Virus record (IMG/VR): IMGVR_UViG_3300033143_005517
Location: 1-34,225 of that record
DNA from: a virus
Direction: 5' to 3' (one strand)
DNA: 34,225 nt
In this document: piece by piece, positions 33,078-34,225 of the stretch
How the letters are laid out: each line of letters starts with the position of its first letter
Position numbering within the stretch: position 1 is the first letter of the stretch
Notes under the pieces: generated by a model
Seen by the model: only the letters and a program-made list of their open reading frames with translations
Databases searched by the model: none
Told to the model about the DNA's origin: nothing
Made by a program: the position numbers and the translations under genes

Positions 33078-33149
33078 ATCTCATTAGTTCAACTGGTAGA
33101 ACATCGGTCTCCAAAACCGAAGATGGAAGTTCAAATCTTTCAGGAGATG
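33078..33149 (+). tRNA. tRNA-Trp (anticodon CCA)
   Basis: A full cloverleaf can be drawn. The acceptor stem is ATCTCAT with AGGAGAT, one A-G mismatch at the sixth pair. The D arm is GTTC/GAAC with GG in the loop. The anticodon stem TCGGT/ACCGA has loop CTCCAAA, anticodon CCA (33111-33113). The T arm is GGAAG/CTTTC with loop TTCAAAT. Discriminator is G and CCA is not encoded (CAA follows). The middle closely resembles bacterial tRNA-Trp. TGA is still a stop in this window, so it serves ordinary UGG codons. Confidence 0.85.
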
Positions 33150-33150
33150 C

Positions 33151-33910
33151 AAAGCTTGACAAGATAATCAAAATGAATTAAACTAATAATAATGAAACGA
33201 AACACAACTGCTACGACAAAAAGACTTTTTTCAACCATTGGCGATTACATTCGCCAAAAGCGATTGGATGTTTGTCGTAGAACATCGTTTCGTCGCCAGT
33301 GTTTGAAAGAAGTTTTTTTTATTTTGAAAGTTGATTATAGTTGTAATTAACTTTTAGAATGAAAGTTCTAACAATACAATTAAACTGACAGGATTGGTAG
33401 GCGAACCCTAGAAGCCACCTGTTGGATGCTTTTATTAAATTCTAGGGATGGGTGATAGCAGTAAATGGAATCACCAGCTGGCAGAAATGCTAGGATGCTA
33501 TCATGGAGTTGCTAGAACACGGCTAATAATGTGTTCGCCATGTCAAAGAAACACACTTTTTACCTTAAGAAATGCAATTTAAACCAACAGACTATCTATG
33601 TCATTAAGCTAATTCAAGTTATGGCATAGCTGTATCTCATGTCCACATCAACGTGGTCGCATCTAACGGAGGTTCGTAAGAACCCTGAGGAGAACTTGAT
33701 AATATCCTGCCGAGACAAAACGGAACAACAGGAATTGCTAAAAGGTTTGATACTTCTACTTAATTTCAGAAAACGCACAAATTATTTTCTGAAATCACAC
33801 AATATAGAATAACTATATTATAGTAAGAAGACAGGCTTTATGGAGACTTCTTGCCAGTCAATTTCCACCAAAAAAGAGAAAATACACGATCTCTGATACT
33901 TCCAAGCTTT
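33151..33910 (+). ncRNA. Candidate giant structured RNA (~760 nt), GOLLD/ROOL-like in setting
   Basis: No ORF of note in any frame, but helices fill the region. A closing pair AAAGCTTG (33151-33158) / CAAGCTTT (33903-33910) brackets it. Inside: 33194-33200/33285-33291, 33211-33220/33271-33280 (10 perfect bp), 33240-33244/33251-33255, 33326-33337/33344-33355, 33453-33460/33496-33503, 33515-33520/33531-33536, 33596-33604/33621-33629, a GTAA-capped hairpin 33671-33684, 33705-33712/33721-33733, 33763-33773/33785-33795 (11 perfect bp) and 33801-33807/33813-33819. CCCTAGAA (33406-33413), in a hairpin loop, pairs with 33440-33447 as a pseudoknot. Size, phage origin and adjacency to a tRNA match GOLLD and ROOL RNAs; class is not proven. 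Confidence 0.75.
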
Positions 33911-33938
33911 TCTAAACACACACATAATGATATTAAGA

Positions 33939-34043
33939 ATTATAGGAACTTGTACTAACAGATTCTAAAATTATAAGAACTTGTACTAACAGATTCTAAA
34001 ATTATAAGAACTTGTACTGAAATTCTTACTGATAGATTCTAAA
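33939..34043 (+). repeat. 31-bp tandem direct repeats
   Basis: Copies at 33939-33969 and 33970-34000 differ at one base. A third copy, 34001-34043, carries a 12-base insertion, and a partial fourth begins at 34044. Each contains GAACTTGTACT and ends GATTCTAAA. AGAAT and ATTCT at the unit borders could pair. There are no spacers, so this is not CRISPR. Possible iterons of a replication origin or binding sites; no function can be assigned. The remaining gap to 34121 shows nothing else. Confidence 0.8.
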
Positions 34044-34121
34044 ATTACGGGATGTTACGCTTATAGGTTAATTAGGGAAATTATTTTGTGCGATTTTTGC
34101 GTTTAATTAACAATAAATAAT

Positions 34122-34225
34122 ATGAAAAAAAGAAAAATTGATAATGTTGGTGATTTCTGCAAGAAATGTAATACGCCAGTAATTTATAATGATACTAAAA
34201 AAGTTAGAAAAACTTTTGAAGGATA
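34122..34225 (+). CDS. N-terminus of a protein with a C-x2-C zinc motif (partial)
   Basis: ATG at 34122 opens a frame that runs off the window: about 34 residues, MKKRKIDNVGDFCKKC then NTPVIYNDTKK. The C-K-K-C pair suggests a zinc ribbon, as in many phage replication or HNH proteins. No Shine-Dalgarno; the leader is A/T-rich. Too little is present to name it. Confidence 0.5.
   Translation, partial: MKKRKIDNVGDFCKKCNTPVIYNDTKKVRKTFEG

Noticed and set aside
33939-34043. Tandem repeats as a CRISPR array
   Set aside because: Units abut without unique spacers and no cas gene is present.
1-34225. Alternative genetic code (TGA or TAG reassigned)
   Set aside because: TGA ends terS, the GT-B gene at 10049 and the methyltransferase at 10591; TAG ends holin, scaffold and capsid genes with no long in-frame continuation.

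Overview
This window is a segment of a tailed double-stranded DNA phage genome, AT-rich and densely packed. No integrase, repressor or host chromosomal gene is visible, so a free phage or metagenomic phage contig is more likely than a prophage. The head genes (TerS, TerL, portal, scaffold, N4-gp56-type major capsid protein), a beta-propeller-like tail protein, two large ejection-type proteins and the absence of a tape measure or sheath suggest a short-tailed (podovirus-like) virion. The host cannot be named. Promoters are near-perfect sigma70 type. TGA, TAG and TAA all act as stops. Many late genes start after an A/T-rich stretch with no Shine-Dalgarno, while several small and early genes have AGAAAGGA/AGGAGG signals.

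Layout. 1-957: end of an unknown gene, a consensus promoter, a structured leader, a family-4 holin and two tiny ORFs. 1020-7673: packaging and head module. 7778-15069: an inserted carbohydrate cassette (four glycosyltransferases, a methyltransferase, a nitroreductase-like protein, a polysaccharide-deacetylase-like protein and one small unknown). 15079-28397: head-tail adaptor, another methyltransferase, a Gly-rich/Ser-rich adhesin, a tail propeller protein, a reverse-strand HNH endonuclease with its own promoter and leader RNA, a long repeat-built fibre, and two ejection-type proteins, one ending in a CHAP-like hydrolase. 28407-32817: a leftward block of small membrane proteins, a ParB-MT-A70 adenine methyltransferase, a PD-(D/E)XK nuclease-like protein, a zinc-ribbon protein, a nucleotide-sugar dehydrogenase-like protein, unknowns and a ribbon-helix-helix protein, read from a consensus promoter. 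32856-33019: divergent promoters around a DnaA-box match. 33056-33910: tRNA-Trp followed directly by about 760 bases of ORF-free, helix-rich sequence. 33939-34043: 31-bp tandem repeats. 34122-end: start of a zinc-motif protein.

The most unusual parts are: (1) a candidate giant structured RNA next to tRNA-Trp, resembling GOLLD/ROOL RNAs in size and setting; (2) an ~80-nt leftward RNA with promoter, terminator and two hairpins whose 7-nt loops are perfectly complementary, placed just before an HNH gene; and (3) a serine-rich repeat adhesin in the same genome as several glycosyltransferases, one carrying a GT-D (DUF1792) domain of the type known from serine-rich adhesin glycosylation, which suggests a phage-borne virion glycosylation system.
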